A DNA stretch of 64,000 nt from Guyanagaster necrorhizus (taxonomy: Eukaryota; Basidiomycota; Agaricomycetes; Agaricales; Physalacriaceae), in contig NW_025064883.1 in assembly GCF_019112545.1 (NCBI RefSeq), positions 1,857,919-1,921,918 on the forward strand, in the 5' to 3' direction. This document shows positions 32,745-43,592 of the stretch, one piece after another. The notes below the pieces were generated by a model that had not been told where the DNA came from, made no database searches, and saw only the letters and a list, made by a program, of their open reading frames with translations. Each line of letters opens with the position of its first letter. Within the stretch, counting starts at the first letter, position 1. A program made the position numbers and the translations under genes.

Positions 32745-33283
32745 TATTACAATTTTTCCTATTTTCTCTCTATTTTCCTTCTTTTTTTCTCCTTTCTCTC
32801 AGGAAATGACCCCTATCTTTGCTTAGTCAAGGCACTTAGGCTGGTGCTTAGGACCATGGGAAAGCTTGGTCAGCAACCCAGTCAGTCATTATCTTATCGA
32901 ATGGCTGTGTGCTGTGAAGGGAGAGACAATACTCCTTTTGTCACTAAACAGCAGTAACAGCAATGACAACAGTCTGCCAGACAACAGCCTTTGTGGAGAG
33001 CCTGGCAACAGCAGGGGTAACAGCTCTACGACAGACAACAGCTTTTTGTGAATATTTATTTATAGCACAATAACAGAACAGTATATAAGTAGTATAGCTC
33101 TCGCTGTAATACCTCAGCTTCAAGCTAAAGTTTATTCTCTACCATCCTATCTTGAGCAACTTGCAAATGCCTTGGTCACACACCTCTGTTAACACATCAG
33201 TGAACTCAGTTGGACATACCCGAAGTGCGAGGTACCAAACTGTTTATCACATGTTAATAGTCACATGGAGTTTGGGCTTAACA
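32745..33283 (+). repeat. 3' LTR of element D
   Basis: 539 bp, TATTACAA to GCTTAACA. It pairs in length and TA start with 15451-15989 and is followed by CACAC (33284-33288). Self-primer copy AGCTTCAAGCTAA at 33116-33128. Confidence 0.92.
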
Positions 33284-33288
33284 CACAC

Positions 33289-33461
33289 AGGACTGAGTCC
33301 TGAGCTTTCTTGACACTGAGATATCCAACTGAGTTGTCCACACATGTACCTGCTTACTTGCTGCTTCTCAATGGTATGCTGGTCCAGTTTGAGCATGTAC
33401 ATGTCATACTTATGTAAGAATTCTCATATCTGATGACTTATCAGGCACAGATGCTGTTCTT
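33289..33461. other. No gene seen
   Basis: Short AT-rich stretch after the D target duplication, continuous with 15445 before D inserted. Confidence 0.5.
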
Positions 33462-36400
33462 ATGCTGTTTCTTGCTTTCTTTTCTCCACTTCATTTTCTC
33501 AACATATCCCATGCTGTTTCTCTAGCTTTCCTCACTATAATGACCTTTGTCTCTTTACTCACTATCTCTATGGCCACTCTTATGGCTAATCTCATTGGTG
33601 CTCATGCCTTCATAGCTGCATACTTTGATTCTTCTGTAGCAGATATCATGGAGCTCCAGAACCTTATTGTTGCTGTTAACCAGGCCATTCCTTACTTGGT
33701 GCATGCTTGTTTCTAGCTTGTTAGCTTGCTGTTCAGGCATACTTTGCCTCTATAGGCAGCTTATCATGCTAGTCTCATGTATTTCAATCTGTGTAACTCC
33801 CATTACAGTATGCCTTTCTATCTGGAGCTTGCTAAGATTGTTCAGTGTATTTTTATCTATCTCCAATCTAAGGAGTGGAAAGCCTCAATGCTTATGAAGG
33901 TGGAGCATAACAATTTCCCAGTATATCCCCTTATCCTCCAGCCTACTTCTCTCATTTATATTTCTCTCCTGCTAGTGGGATTATAATGCTTCTCTTCTCC
34001 TGTCTGAGGAGCCAGATTATAAAAATGGGAATCTATCCTCTATTCTCTATCAGCTCCTGCTCTCTTTGCATGCTATCTCTGCTCTCTCTGCTCCAGTGGT
34101 CATTGGTCCTACTGTCTTAGCCCCCAAGATCATGGAATCTGAGGCTAGCTCATCTGAGTGAGTTCTGATCTTTGTTGCTCTTCTGTATCTCAGTTAGCTC
34201 ATACTATTATCCTACTTCTAGAGTCTCCTAGCCAATGCCTATCAGAATCTCTCAGGTTTCAAGAGAGCCTAGTAAGTTGCATTCTGTCTCTCTTCTTCTT
34301 ACTATAGCTTCTTTTTATTTCCAGGTTTCTCCTCTGTTACTAAAAATACTGTCTCTGTGGTTTTTTCAGCCATTAGTTCTAGCTCAATAGGTTATCCTTT
34401 TCATATCTGGCCTTTCACTTTCTCATTGTCTTCCTCTTTGCAGAGGATCACAGTGGCTTGCAAACATCAGCAGGGGACAGAAATCTTGGCTCCTGTAAGA
34501 CAATCTTTCTTATTCCTCTTTGCCTCTGCTCATTCTCTTCTCTTATCTTCTAGACTGTACCTGACCCTGTCTCTAAAAGAGCCAAGCTTATCCTGTATAT
34601 TGTTTATATCATCTTTAGTCATATTCCTCTTATTTTCTGTTTCTCTGGGTGTAGCTAGCTTATCTTAGTCTCATGCACAGCCTTTAGTATCTCTTACCTC
34701 AGTTTCTCAGACTGCCTTCTCATAGAAGCCCATTTCTGATTCTCTTGAATTTCCTGTCCTATCTGGTGTATTCTTCCATTCTTTTACTATAGTTTTTCTC
34801 TATTCTCTGATTGATATTGTCCTCCAGCTCTCTCTCTTGATCATGATACCAGTCCTCCTTCTGCTGTAGAGAGCAATAGGCCTGCTGGCTCTTTTCTATG
34901 CTCAGTCAGTATCCCTGATTCTGCTAGTGAGAGGCCTGAGGGTGCTTCCATGAAGATCATCCCTTTGGCTCTGAACTATCAGTTATCTCTCTCTCCTCAT
35001 GTGTATCATTCCCTGACCAGTGAGCCTCTCTCTGGTATCACTTATTTTATCTTTTCAGCCTCTCCTAAATCTGCTTCTCCTTCTCTTATATGTGCATCTT
35101 TTTTCTAGTGCAATGGGATGACTATTCTGGTGGCCTCTAGGATGCCTCCTCACTCTTAGTGCATGTCAAAGTCTATTCCTATGATTTCTAAGCCTCCTAC
35201 CAACATGACTGCAAGGGAGACTGTTGACTGCACTATTTATGCATATGCTTTTCACTCAGCCATTGATCTCCAGTTCTACAAACCTCTTTCCTGTCAGGTC
35301 TTAGAATCCATGAAGCTTTCCATGCTTCCTGTTGCCTCTGACTCTTTGACTAAGTGAGTCCTTTCTCTCTGTTTTTCATCCACATTCTGATTGTATTTTC
35401 TTCACAGACCATCTGCACAATTGCACAGTAGCTGAAAATACATTTACCATTGCTATTCTGATAAAAATCCTTATTTCATCCATCTTCCTCTGATATGTGT
35501 GTCTTTTCTGTTCCTCATTCTTATTCTTATTTTCTTGCTCACTAGCTTTCCTGGCCATGCCTTAACTGCACTTTGGCTGGTTTCCCTGAGGAGTGCATTT
35601 TTGAGGGTGGAGTTAGTGAGGAGATCTGAATATGCTGTAGATCCACTTGTTATGGCCACTGCTCTATATGCTGAAATGCCAATCAGCTCCATTGTGCCAC
35701 TATCTTATTGGACTCTCTTATTCTCAGTGGTGACAGTGATATGTCTTTTCAGATCTTTGTTTATTTTTGCTCTGCCTGATTGTCTTTCTCTTAGCTATTC
35801 ATTATGGCATTGACTGTATCAAGCATATCCAGATTGAGATCAAGCTACTCATAAGGTCCCTTTAGTTCTTGTATGAGAACTGGCAGTAGGTTGTAGGTGA
35901 GCTTACTGATGGTCTTGATGCTATTGCTTCTTGTGAGTATGGTACTGAGATTATCAAAGCTTATGTGCAAGTCTCTGATCTCCTCAAATCTTTCTTGATA
36001 TATCCTAGTTCTATGGATGCATCTATTGATGGAGATGCTATGATGTCTAGTTCTGACACTGATTAAAGGCCAGTACCTCTCTTAACACATCTTGAATGCT
36101 TGTACTTCTCTCTGTTTCCTTTCTTTACACTATGTTTTTTTGCAGATATTCTTCTTTATTTATAGCAGCACTCAGGGTCTTTAGATGCAGCTAATAGTAG
36201 CACTCTGTTCATAGCTCATTGTCATGTTATGTGCTCTTTTTCTTGTGGGCCTATAGAGCTCTGGTATACCAATATACCTTTTTTGTTGCACTCTTTTTGA
36301 TTTCAGCTGAGTCTAAGTTTCATATTTCAATCTCAATCTATTTGACTTATGAGAGCTCTGGTTACTATGTTAGGCTCATACCTGAGTCCCATGCATCAGT

Positions 36401-38453
36401 ATTCTTTATTCATTATTTCTTCTTTTCTGTCATTTCATAAGCTGTCCTATTGCTCTCTTCTAATCTATTTTTCTTATTTTCTTGATGGAATATTGGTATT
36501 ATTGCATGTTGACTCTCCTTTAACTGTCTGGATCTGTTACTGCTATCAATAATTTGATTTTTTGTCATTATTTCATTATTTCTTTTTTATCTCTTTTATT
36601 TCTATGCTTAGCAGAGATTGTACAATTACAAAATTTACTGTCTCTGTGTGGTTAATATAATTATGGTAATACCCTAGGTATACCACTATATTCCTCACAC
36701 CAAAAGCATCTAACTGTCCTCAGTTATAATTCAAATGACAATTTATTTATTTTATAAGGCTAGATCAGGTTTCTGAGTCTCACACATGTCAAATGTTAGT
36801 TTTCTGACCTTGACACCCTTAATGTTTGTCCTTTCTTGCAGAATTTCTTTTTTTATTATTATTTTCCTAATCAAATATTATTATCACATGAGTATAAAGG
36901 TTGAGAGTTTTTCATCTTGTTTTGACTCTACTCACCATCTCTCTTATTGTCTTCATTGTTACTTGTCTATTTCTTCTCTGCTCTCTATCAAAATGATTCC
37001 TACTTTTATTGTTGTGAAGGCTGTTATTATATCTCTCTGCAAGAATCCTGCTACTACTGCAAATGATTATTTTAGTCAACTCTAGGAGTATACCATATGT
37101 GTTTGTGCCTTATTCACTATTGTTTTACTGACTTCTACATGATAGTCTCATCTTGAGTATTATAAAAGCAAGCTCACTAGAGATAAAGACCTCAAGGAGT
37201 CAGTTTTTTGTGCTCATACTGCTATTGAAAAGGAATTCTATATCAATGCTTTCAAGCAGCCCATCTATAGAATGCTCAAGACCATCACTGGGTGGATTCA
37301 AAATAAGTGAGGTCAGCTTGCCAATGGTGAGGTAGGTGCTCCTTCCATTCCTACTAGCTCTCATCATGACCCTAAGTCAGTTCATAATTCTTTTCTCTGT
37401 CTAATAGTTTCTCTGACTGATTTTCTTCTGCTAGGCTGGCATTATTGCATGCAATAAGGGCAAAGGCCATGCTATTCATCATTCTTATGCCACTGTTGAT
37501 ACCAAGTCTGATAAAGATGAGGATGATCCAGATAAGGTAGCCACTCATTCCAATTCTGATACTGAGTCTATTAAAGTATGCCTAGTCTTCATAATCTCTG
37601 CTTGACTATCTGACCTCCAATCTCCTCAAGATAGTCATTGATGAGGAGGCTTTCAGGACTGAGCAGTTTTTGAAGTTTTTCAAGGCTAAGTCTAGCAATG
37701 TGATTACTGGAGACAAGCATAAGGAACTCTACAAGGTCAGAGTCTTTGTGCATTATCAATATCCTCTCTCACTAAGAGATTGTAATTCTAAGAGGAGCTA
37801 TCTTCCTGTGTGCATTGTGATGCCAATAGTCATTCTTTTGCTGCTTGCCCCAACAAAGGTCAGATATGTTGTCTTCTTTTTTTGCCTACCACTTGTGTTT
37901 TTGACCAGGCAACTTCCTAAAGATTTATCAGCAAAGACAATGCTTATGCTTGCAAGTGTGCTAAGCCATCATTTCTGCTTCTATCAGCCTGAGAGTATTT
38001 CTATCATAGTTCTCATGGGATCAGAGAGTGGTGCCCTGCCTCAGCTCTTGGACTTGTTAGTGCCTGTATGTATCTCTTTTTCATTGCTTATTATATCATT
38101 TCTTAATTGTGCTCTTTATATTTTCAGTTGCTGATGATGAGAGAGCTGCTTCTAGTGTCAATGCTTTGCATGAGAGTTATAAAGGATCAGCTATAGGTTG
38201 TTTCATAGTGGAGAGACCTGAGTATCTGGCCAAACTTGAAAGTGCCCTCATAGGTGATGTTCTTGTGCTCCAGCACACTCTATACACTGCTGAGAAACAG
38301 CATGCTTTTCTCCTTGATGAACTTGAGTGTGTCCAGTCTACCCTTCATCCCTTGGTTCCAGCACCAGCAGACTCTGGAGATCCCACTTCTGTGGAGACCA
38401 AGACTCCTCCTGCTCCTTCCATCTTATCTAATGTGGAGCTTCCATCTGCCTGA
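33462..38453 (+). pseudogene. Decayed multi-exon gene with CCHC zinc knuckle, converging on element I
   Basis: A series of plus-strand coding-like blocks separated by pyrimidine-rich GT-AG intervals. Blocks: 33590-33715 (HAFIAAYFDSSVADIMEL), 35895-36065 (ending SSSDTD and TAA), 37140-37308 (YKSKLTRDKDLKES), 37440-37575 (ATVDTKSDKDEDDPDK), 37635-37735 (VIDEEAFRTEQFLKFFKAKS), 37805-37860 with CVHCDANSHSFAAC (CX2CX4HX4C), and a last exon 38128-38453 (VADDERAASSVNALHESYK to a TGA). Plausible introns: 37576-37634 and 38066-38127. CpG is nearly absent and several blocks carry stops, so it is probably a pseudogene. I do not recognise the product; the zinc knuckle suggests nucleic-acid binding. It lies downstream of the integrase of element I on the opposite strand, the position the accessory gene has in E1. 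Confidence 0.45.
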
Positions 38454-38739
38454 TCTCAGGTCAGTGGTACTTGACATCTATGATACTCATCCATCATCTG
38501 GTCATCTCTTACTGATTTATCATGATCTCTTATTCTCCTTTTCTATCTTTGACTCTGATATAGCACTCTTTTGAATCTTCTCACATTGCAAGTACAGTAG
38601 CTAGTGCTGTACATTCTGTCATTACTTAGTAATTATATGCTCACAGAAGGCATTTCTGCATCATGTGCTAATCCTCATCTAAGTTAACTGTGTCTGAAAC
38701 CTTTGGATTTGGTGATTCTTTGAACTCTTCAGTGAAGTT
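38454..38739. other. Spacer between the convergent gene and element I
   Basis: About 285 nt with no recognisable coding on either strand. It separates the plus-strand stop at 38453 from the minus-strand integrase end. Confidence 0.5.
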
Positions 38740-39868
38740 CAATAGCTATCTGTCTTTTGGTTCTGGCATGTTTATTATTCTTTGCAATTCCTGTGAATCT
38801 TTGTACAGCCAATGCATGACCTTATCATCAATTTCTATAGAATTGTGTGTGAGGTATGGGATCACATGAAATGCTGCAATCTTTAAACCAATTAATGTGC
38901 TATCTAGTTCTGTCAGGATGTAGTTTCCTGCACTTGAGCAGTCCAGTACAACTAAAGGACCTAAATACCTTGGTTTCATCTTTGTATTCAGTGCACTCTC
39001 AATCTGTGTATTGCACATTAAAACTAAGTCCCCTCATTTGAAGTTATAGGACTTAATTTATTTGTATGTATTATTGCATATTTTAATGTATCTTGTTTCT
39101 TTTTCTCATCTATATTATTGTGCATTTCTGCTACCTTATCTGCATGTTTCTCTAGTGCTATTGCATGCAATCTATGGAGTTCCCAATTCTCTATAATTCT
39201 CTCTGAATACTCAACTAGCCATGTCACTTCTAGCACATTAAGTGGTAATATTGGATGTGCACCAGTAACTGCAAAGAAGGAAGAGCATCCCATCTGTTTT
39301 CTAACAGTGATTCTGTCAGCCCACATCACTAGGATGAAGTAATAATACCACTTTTTCTCATTTCCTCCACATGCTTTGAATAAGCTCTGCCATACATTCC
39401 AGTGCAGTTGTTCTATTCTTCTATTGGCCTGTAAGTTGTATGGAGATATTCTTATCTCTTTTATACCATATTTCTATTCCAAATATGCTACTATGGCTTT
39501 AAATTGCTTGCCATTATCTATTATTATCAAGAAAATACAACCTCTCTGGTATATGATATCTTCAAATAACCACTCTGCAATTGCCTGCACAGTTTCACTC
39601 ACTGAGGTTTGTCCTTCCATCTAGCTAGTTAGCATGCAATACTCATACATAATATACTTATGATAGTTTGATGCCTCTGGCATATGCATTGTGTCTGCAT
39701 ATAATATTTGGAAGATTGATAGTGTAAAGATCACTGTTGGAGGTACCTTAATAATGGTCTTCTGGTGCTCCTGGCATATGTTGCAAGTGCAAACAAATCA
39801 TGAAATATCATGCTCCATCTCTGGCCACCAAAATCTCTCTTTAATCAATATTTTTGTTACATATATAC
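38740..39868 (-). pseudogene. Element I integrase (C-terminal half of pol), interrupted by A
   Basis: Minus-strand gypsy integrase of a family distinct from A and E. From 39868 down: end of the zinc-binding domain with RFWWPEMEHDIS and CTCNICQEHQK (about 39840-39770), catalytic core with a DTMHMP region (near 39680) and DNGKQF (near 39520), MMWADRITVRKQMG and FFAVTGAHPILPLNVLE (39329-39220), then MKPRYLGPLVVLDCSSAGNY and LTELDSTLIGLKIAAFHVIPYL (about 38980-38845), the C-terminal domain. No chromodomain. Element A inserted in the zinc-finger part; the TATAC duplication is at 39864-39868. The N-terminal continuation is at 47933. Stops are present, so it is dead. Confidence 0.85.
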
Positions 39869-40292
39869 TGTTACGATTTCTCCTTCTTTTTTCTTTATCC
39901 CCCTATTTATGCTTAGTCATGAAGGCACAAGACCATGGGAAGGCATAGCCACAATAACCCGCCGCCCAACAAACAAAGAGCAGGAACACACAATTGCCCT
40001 TTTATGTATGGTAACGATGCGCAAGGACAACGGGCACCATGGACACAGACACGCATAATAGGTAGCGATATAATTAGGACGATAGCACAGTATTTAAGGA
40101 GTAGCGCTCTTGCTGGAAAACCCCAGCTTCAAGCTAAAGTTTATATTCATACCATTCTACTCTCGAGCCACTTTGTGGCCTTGTGACACACCGAGTCGAT
40201 AACATCATAAGTGGATTCAGGAGATTCCTCGAAGTGCGAAGGAACACCTGTCTATCACATGTTGTCTTGTCACGTGTCGCTTGGGCTTAACA
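39869..40292 (+). repeat. 5' LTR of element A
   Basis: 424 bp, TGTTACGATT to GCTTAACA. Contains the TATA box at 40091 and the self-primer at 40125. Confidence 0.96.
40091..40137 (+). promoter_or_regulatory. TATA box and self-primer site, A 5' LTR
   Basis: TATTTAAG at 40091-40098. At 34 nt from its start, AGCTTCAAGCTAA (40125-40137); the 3' LTR has AGCTTCGAGCTAA (47760-47772), the exact reverse complement of the PBS. The 5' LTR differs by one G-to-A at the CpG. Confidence 0.72.
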
Positions 40293-40293
40293 A

Positions 40294-40306
40294 TTAGCTC
40301 GAAGCT
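40294..40306 (+). other. Primer-binding site of A (self-priming type)
   Basis: TTAGCTCGAAGCT, 1 nt after the LTR. It is complementary over 13 nt to the predicted start of the element's own RNA. No tRNA-type TGG at the LTR edge. Tf1-like elements prime in this way. Confidence 0.78.
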
Positions 40307-40348
40307 TCTACCTTCCCTTTTTCAAGCCCAATTGTGCTGAGAAACCGA

Positions 40349-41884
40349 ATGCCACCAGCAACCACTGCAGACCTGAATCACGACTTCTTCGAGTTAATAG
40401 CTTCTATCATTGGAACATTACTCGGTCTCTTAGCCATTATTACTCTTTGCTGCGGACGACAATCAGTAACAGCTTGGATAGTCAGGCACTACCAAGCCTT
40501 CCAGCAGGTACAGCAAATTCTACGAAACGTAACCCCCGATCTCCCTTTCCATGACATCTCCCCCTCCGTCAGAACGTCCTTCTTCCCGCAAGGGTGACCC
40601 CTATCAGAAACCTGGAATAACGACTCGGATACGAGGAGCCTTCATGAGGAAGAAGGACCCCAGTACCCCCCTCGACGAGACAATGGAGACCGCCACCCTG
40701 CTCTCACAGGGTTCCAGAACCCGTAGATGACGAACGTCGCTCAGGAGCCTGCAGAGGTCTCCAACTACGTCACTCCAGCAGGCTCCCCTGAGCATCCCGC
40801 CTCCCCAATTCCCTCAGGGATTGGAAACCGTGCTCGGGACTCCCTTGATGCCACTCGGATGGCTGCGAGATCCCGCCAAAGTCCCAACCCCGCCCAGAAC
40901 CCCCCCGCAACCCCCACCAAGCCCAACTCCGGCTCCAGCCGGTCCGTCAGTAGGTTGGGGGTCGAGGACCCACACGGAAGGACCATCCACTCCGACTACG
41001 CAAATGCTGAGATTGCCATCTCCGCAGCAGGGGACCCCTATCGACATCTCTATGTGGGCTCCGAGTCCGAGGTCGGGACAGCCAGCGAGCGGGGAAGAGC
41101 AGCCCGAGCTAGAATTATCCACCGCATATTCCCAGATTGGGACCTCTCGGTCCCCTTTGACTACAACGAGGCAGTACGACAGCAGCAGCAGAACCAAGCC
41201 CGGCAGGAGGAGGTTAGGCGAACCCAGGAAGAGCTCGCCGACTACGTACGAGAGGAGGCCCAGGAGCAGTACGAGGCCGCAGAGTACGACAGACAAGGGA
41301 GAGCTCGAAGAAGGAGGGAGGAGATCAAAAGAATGGGGTCAGCCTCCCCCAGAGAATATGGACCCCACTCCGAGGCAAGGTCCCCCTTTAGAGAGCCTGA
41401 TTCAGAGGACGACCCGTGGACCGGACCCGCTAGCATCGTCAGCTGGGACGAAGCCATCAGACACAGAAGGGCAGCAGAGCCCCGACCTGTCATCCTCGAA
41501 TATCCCGCCCGTACCGACACCATTTCCTCAGATGCTGACTCTGTACTCGGAGCCTACAGGCTCCGAGTACCCGACAATGCCCACGTCTCCAACAGGGCTC
41601 TCCAGCAATTCCTGGGCAGCAGGGTCGCCCGACAATTCCTCAATCCCGAGTTTCAGCGAAACTTCAGCAGCTATAGCCAAGAACTGGAGGAGACGAGAGC
41701 GAGAGGAGGAATGCGCTACAGTCGGCTCCCAAATCCCCCCATCACCCGAACCAGCGACCAAGGGGTCGCCGGGCTCAGCACTCAGGTCAACGGAAGGGTC
41801 ACCGATGACCCTTCGTCCAGCCGTACCGTCCATCTACGACCCGCCCGTCAGTTCCCTCCTCGCGGAAGAGGACAGTGGGGATGA
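40349..41884 (+). pseudogene. ORF1 of element A (Gag-upstream protein with hydrophobic segment)
   Basis: 512 codons in one phase from ATG 40349 to TGA 41882-41884, broken by TGA at 40595-40597 and TAG at 40724-40726, both explained by C-to-T change of CGA and CAG. The N-terminus (about 15 residues) is followed by a hydrophobic stretch: FFELIASII, GTLLGLLAIITLCC, with two Gly four apart. Then the amphipathic HYQAFQQVQQIL, a Pro/Ser-rich linker with RARDSLDATRMA, a long charged helical part rich in Glu, Arg and Gln (about 41170-41330, coiled-coil like), and SNRALQQFLGSRVARQFLNPEFQRNF. The last 80 nt overlap gag in the +1 frame. Conserved in B, D and (without the hydrophobic core) F. Not recognised; it might be a membrane-targeted matrix or accessory protein. 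Confidence 0.72.
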
Positions 41885-43592
41885 GGGCGACGAGGAGGAT
41901 GACGAGGACAGTGACGACCCATACCAACGTTGACTGGAACGAGCAGGGGAGGATACAGACGAAGAAGCTTTAAGGGAGGAACTGGAAAGAGCAAGGAACA
42001 GGGAGTACCAAGGACTTTACGAGCAGGGAAGAAACTTTTTATGGCAGGACGCACGCTGGCAAGCGACGTCCTTGGGACTGGAATACCGGTACGTGGAAAA
42101 AACTGAAAAAGAAAAAATCTTGCAGTATGCCACGACTGAATACGCATGGAAGGAGTATAGCCGGTGGCACCCAGAAGACCCGCTTACGCCAATACTCCCA
42201 TATCAGAGTCTAAACAAGCCGAAGCTACCGGCACCAATGCTGCATACCCCCCCCGTCCCGCCAAAACGGGCCATCTATGTCACCCCTTCAATTCGAAGAC
42301 GGGCCGACAAGAGCCCTTCAATCCGAAGTACGGCTTCTCGGCTCCTTCAGACAAGGAGCCATCCGACATTCTCGGCCACCGAAACCCGAAACCCCTGGAC
42401 CGGCAAAGGAAGTCAGCTCCTCGGGGGACAGCCACCCCCGGACCAAGCCGAATCAAGCAGGAAGGAGCCCATTCGAGACGACCCTGAGGCGGTCCGCCTT
42501 GGGTTTACAGTACGGGATGGGGTTATCGTCCGCGTCGAAGCTCCAAAAGGGAGTCCAGTCACTGACGATCAATCGTTACACTCATTTCCAGGGCCACCAG
42601 CAGAATGGAAACAGCCACCGTTCGATGGATGGCCCAACCCGATGGGCGTGCTACCCCACAATGCCAATGTCCTGCAATGCCATCCCAACCTTCTCCGAAA
42701 GCCCTGTCCCTTTAAAGGGGCCTCAGACGACATCGACCGCTTCCTCGTCGACTGCGAACAATACTTCAAGGTATACATTGGATATATCGGGACCGACATG
42801 AATAAAGTCGCATTCGCCACCTCCTACCTAGAAGACAAGGCCAAGACCTGGTGGATCCTAATCTCCCCGAACTTCCGATCCACCAGCAGAGAGCACTACC
42901 GATATCCCTCGTGGCCGGTGTTCAAACGTATGTTAAACGACAAATTCATTGATCCCGTGGTACAAGAAGTACACAAACAAAAGATCAAGGAATACAAGAT
43001 GGAAGACAAAGCGGCGACAGACTACTTTGACGAGCTAGAAAGGCTCGCCAAGCTCGCAGGGATTCGGGAGGACACGGCAAACGATGGAAGGATGGTAGAG
43101 GCACTCAAACGAGGGGTCCCCTCCTCGTACCTCACGATGATCTTGGCCATGGGCGTTAAAATGCTAATGCCCGTCGGCTACGACGAATGGAAGGAAAGGA
43201 TCGTCGAGATGTACAAGGAGCGACAAAGGCAGAAAGTGGAGGCATCAACACTACAGGAATACACCAAGAAGCCAGCCCCGCCAACCCCGAACAAACCGGG
43301 GCAAACTGCTGGGAAATTATCGGGAGCCACTCCGACGCCTAGCTACGGGAGCCAGAAAACAGAAACCGGAACGACTTATACCGGGACCGGTAAACCCATG
43401 GACATCGACCAAATGAAGAAGGAGGGAAAGTGTTTCAACTGCGGAGCAAAAGGCCACATGGCCAAGGACTGCCCAAAGAAGAAACAAACCCATGAAGACA
43501 TTAGAGCGCAGATTGCCGAGCTACAGAAGGAAGATGAAGAGCTCGGAAAGGAGACGAAGATCGAGGAAGTAAAAGGGGGGGCCGACCAGTGA
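41805..43592 (+). pseudogene. gag: Gag of element A
   Basis: ATG 41805 (MTLRPAVPSIYDPP) lies in the ORF1 tail. The acidic tract EEDSGDEGDEEDDEDSDD follows, then a single TGA at 41931-41933 (Arg in the likely ancestor). Helical LREELERARNREYQGLYEQ and EKEKILQYATTEYAWKEY come next, then a basic linker. Capsid domain about 42700-43210: FKGASDDIDRFLVDCEQYF, YLEDKAKTWWILISPNF, KQKIKEYKMEDKAATDYFDE. Nucleocapsid zinc knuckle CFNCGAKGHMAKDC near 43431-43472. Stop TGA 43590-43592, overlapped by pol. About 596 codons. An open frame continues upstream to 40821, but there it is low complexity and only shadows ORF1. Confidence 0.85.

Larger units (their letters stand above)
15451..33283 (+). mobile_element. 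Ty3/gypsy chromovirus D with nested E1 and a merged relative F
   Basis: LTRs of equal length (539 bp) lie at 15451-15989 and 32745-33283, flanked by the 5-bp duplication CACAC (15446-15450 and 33284-33288). Both LTRs start TA instead of TG. D's own ORF1 and gag run from 16046 to 25254, interrupted by element E1 (17674-23881). Only about 50 nt of D pol follow before the 5' LTR of a close relative, F, at 25301. One single gag-pol then runs into D's 3' LTR. No second 3' LTR is present, so the F 3' half and the D pol appear to have recombined into one. The differences I can see between D's two LTRs are mostly transitions. Confidence 0.9.

Noticed and set aside
33462..37085. Several hydrophobic short frames suggesting membrane proteins
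   Set aside because: The hydrophobicity comes from T-rich, intron-like DNA; only some blocks look coding.
40821..41800. Long open frame upstream of the gag start in A, in the gag phase
   Set aside because: Low-complexity Pro/Ser/Thr text shadowing ORF1; homology to B, D and F lies in the other frame until about 41805.
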